From contig CALMSO010000019.1 in assembly GCA_937872385.1 (NCBI GenBank), forward strand, positions 1 through 34,978: a stretch of DNA of 34,978 nucleotides. Reading direction: 5' to 3'. Made by a program: the position numbers and the translations under genes. The stretch is from an uncultured Saprospiraceae bacterium. Its GTDB lineage: Bacteria; Bacteroidota; Bacteroidia; Chitinophagales; Saprospiraceae. The notes under the pieces are model-generated. The model saw only the letters and a program-made list of their open reading frames with translations. It was not told the DNA's origin and searched no databases. Positions within the stretch are counted from its first letter, which is position 1. Every line of letters begins with the position of its first letter. Below are positions 33,678 to 34,978 of this stretch, piece after piece.

Positions 33678-34151
33678 ATGAGAAAAGCGTCCCTTTTCGC
33701 AGCAGTATTATTGTGGGTTACCGCCACTGTCGCCGCCCAAACCGCTCGCCCTGCCTTCACCGGACAATACGTAGAGCAATCGTTTAACCAACTGAATTTC
33801 GATAATCTCCTTGCATTTTTCAGTTCACCGGCGTTCAAAATCCTCATGCTACTCGTCATTGGTGCGGCTCTTGTTATCTGGAGCATTTACCTCTGGGCTT
33901 CGGTACAAATCGCCTTGGAAGATGGCACGCCCGTGTCCAAAAAACGTATCTGGAGCTGGCCGCGCTCGGTTCGTATTCCCGCCGGGATTCCCGCCGATCC
34001 GGACCTACCGCACACGCAGGTATGGCATTTCGGACGCGCTGGCCTGTCGCCCCATATTGTGCTGGTAGCGCACAAACCAGATGATTCTATTGCCGAAGAA
34101 TCAGCCGACACGCCCCCGGCCCGCAGCGAAAACTCGGCCCGCCGGCCATAG
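33678..34151 (+). CDS. Small membrane protein, unknown function
   Basis: The 157-residue protein has a signal peptide ending near VAAQ (about 20), a short extracytoplasmic part, and one membrane helix (about 53-78, ILMLLVIGAALVIWSIYLW). A proline- and arginine-rich soluble tail follows. I do not recognise a family. Since it runs in the same direction as rdgB with a 65-base gap, the two may be one transcript, though no functional link is evident. Confidence 0.6.
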   Translation: MRKASLFAAVLLWVTATVAAQTARPAFTGQYVEQSFNQLNFDNLLAFFSSPAFKILMLLVIGAALVIWSIYLWASVQIALEDGTPVSKKRIWSWPRSVRIPAGIPADPDLPHTQVWHFGRAGLSPHIVLVAHKPDDSIAEESADTPPARSENSARRP

Positions 34152-34216
34152 GGTTTGGCTTCATATACATCGTTTCGCAAATCTCGCTATCTTCGCCGTA
34201 TAAAAATTATAGGCGA

Positions 34217-34795
34217 ATGATGACACAATTAGTTTTTGCTACTAATAACTCACATAAAATCCAGGAAATCAATGCCATACTGAATGGCGCTTTCAGAATT
34301 GTCGGTTTACAAGACATTGGCTGCACCGAAGAACTCCCCGAAACGCAAGCCACCCTGGAGGGTAATGCTTTGCAAAAGGCCCGTTATGTGCAAGAGCATT
34401 ACGGTTTTGATTGCTTTTCAGAAGATACCGGGCTGGAAATAGCCGCGCTGAATGGCGCACCCGGCGTCATCACTGCACGCTACGCAGGCGAGGCCCGCGA
34501 CCCCGAAGCAAATATGCATTTAGTGCTGGAGCAACTCCAAGGTACAACCGACCGTCGGGCACAGTTTCGCACAGTAATTGCGCTGTTGCACAATGGGCAG
34601 GAACACCTTTTTGAAGGCATCGTCACCGGTCGTATTGCTTACGAAAAAAACGGCACGGGAGGCTTTGGCTACGACCCCATTTTCATCCCCAACGGCTACG
34701 AAGAAACCTTTGCTGCCTTGCCTGCTGCAGTGAAAAACGACATTAGCCACCGGGCCTTAGCCACCCGCCAGTTAATTGCTTTTTTACGAAAATAA
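34217..34795 (+). CDS. rdgB: Non-canonical purine NTP pyrophosphatase
   Basis: The enzyme hydrolyses dITP, ITP and XTP to the monophosphates and keeps deaminated bases out of DNA and RNA. Family motifs are the FATNNSHKIQEI opening with the substrate-binding Lys14, FSEDTGLEIAALNGAPG with the catalytic acid, the ARYAGE block, and TGGFGYDPIF with DISHRALA at the end. The length of 192 residues is normal. A second ATG directly follows the first and either may be used. Confidence 0.95.
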   Translation: MMTQLVFATNNSHKIQEINAILNGAFRIVGLQDIGCTEELPETQATLEGNALQKARYVQEHYGFDCFSEDTGLEIAALNGAPGVITARYAGEARDPEANMHLVLEQLQGTTDRRAQFRTVIALLHNGQEHLFEGIVTGRIAYEKNGTGGFGYDPIFIPNGYEETFAALPAAVKNDISHRALATRQLIAFLRK

Positions 34796-34814
34796 TAGCT
34801 TTCAGCCCCCAGAA

Positions 34815-34890
34815 AACCGCGAATAGGTAGATTTTTAGATGTTAGACGATAGATGTTAGATAATAGACGATAGATACCAGACTTCAGGCA
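34815..34890. repeat. Purine-rich 'agacgatagatgttaga' intergenic repeat
   Basis: The tract begins ccgcgaataggtagat and holds two copies of agacgatagat in an alternating tagat/ttaga background, ending ccagacttcag. The same blocks occur at 29575-29630. Confidence 0.65.
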
Positions 34891-34909
34891 CTCAACCCTT
34901 CTAAACCCC

Positions 34910-34978
34910 ATTCCCCTATTCTTCCCATTCCCCTATTCTTCCCATTCCCCTATTCTTCCCATTCCCCTATTCTTCCCA
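34910..34978. repeat. 17-bp tandem repeat array (four perfect copies, open at window end)
   Basis: The unit attcccctattcttccc repeats without change at 34910, 34927, 34944 and 34961 and continues beyond the window edge. The array is strictly pyrimidine-rich on this strand and could form triplex DNA. There are no spacers, so it is not a CRISPR array. Confidence 0.9.

Noticed and set aside
34910..34978. Possible CRISPR array
   Set aside because: The 17-bp units are contiguous with no spacers and no cas genes are present.
1..34978. tRNA, rRNA, insertion sequences or prophage genes
   Set aside because: I read all spacers on both strands and saw no cloverleaf, ribosomal RNA, transposase or phage-like reading frame; a covariance search was not possible here.

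Overview
The window reads as a chromosomal piece of a Bacteroidota bacterium, most likely near the Saprospiraceae/Lewinella group; this placement is an inference from content, not a database match. Supporting signs are SprB-type repeats joined to an OmpA domain, a type IX secretion (T9SS) C-terminal sorting domain, many short lipoproteins with Bacteroidota-style lipoboxes, promoters of the form TTTG-N19/20-TAnnTTTG, almost no Shine-Dalgarno sequences, and the carboxyspermidine route to polyamines. Most genes are moderately GC-rich. The stretch from about 5.6 to 9.1 kb is clearly more AT-rich by eye.

Layout. 1-5.5 kb: the end of an OmpA/SprB-repeat surface protein, an AT-rich gap with an orphan T9SS sorting domain, msrA, a membrane-anchored subtilisin-family protease, and trxB. 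5.6-9.0 kb: an AT-rich block on the minus strand with a fulvocin C-related cysteine-rich lipoprotein, a membrane protein with a C-terminal thioredoxin domain (CGAC), and a 6-bladed beta-propeller lipoprotein. 9.1-13.7 kb: a minus-strand run, carboxynorspermidine (carboxyspermidine) dehydrogenase, nspC, prmC, lpxB. 14-15.8 kb: an AraC-type regulator and an outer-membrane barrel protein that overlap tail to tail. 16.3-19.7 kb: a GT-C-like membrane protein coupled to an NTF2-like secreted protein, and a LolC/E-type ABC permease. 19.8-25 kb: tyrS, phzF-like, a small SET protein, an orphan TonB plug protein, and a Na/Pi cotransporter. 25-29.5 kb: a large TIR-like/TPR/SDR fusion, a redoxin lipoprotein, and a Tudor-like small protein. 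29.7-35 kb: a dicarboxylate symporter, vapB with a broken vapC, two thioredoxin-fold envelope proteins, a small membrane protein, and rdgB.

Themes. Thiol chemistry recurs: trxB, msrA, the CGAC membrane protein, three other thioredoxin-fold envelope proteins and the 10-cysteine fulvocin-like tail. Spacers carry a family of degenerate repeats: purine-rich 'agacgatagatgttaga' tracts, 'gttcgc..tttgctatt' tracts, polypyrimidine tracts, a nested fold-back element and a 17-bp tandem array at the right edge.

The two most interesting systems are the fulvocin C-like/redox membrane/beta-propeller block and the TIR-like/TPR/SDR fusion, whose TIR-like domain seems to lack the catalytic glutamate. I saw no tRNA, rRNA, CRISPR array, insertion sequence or prophage gene.
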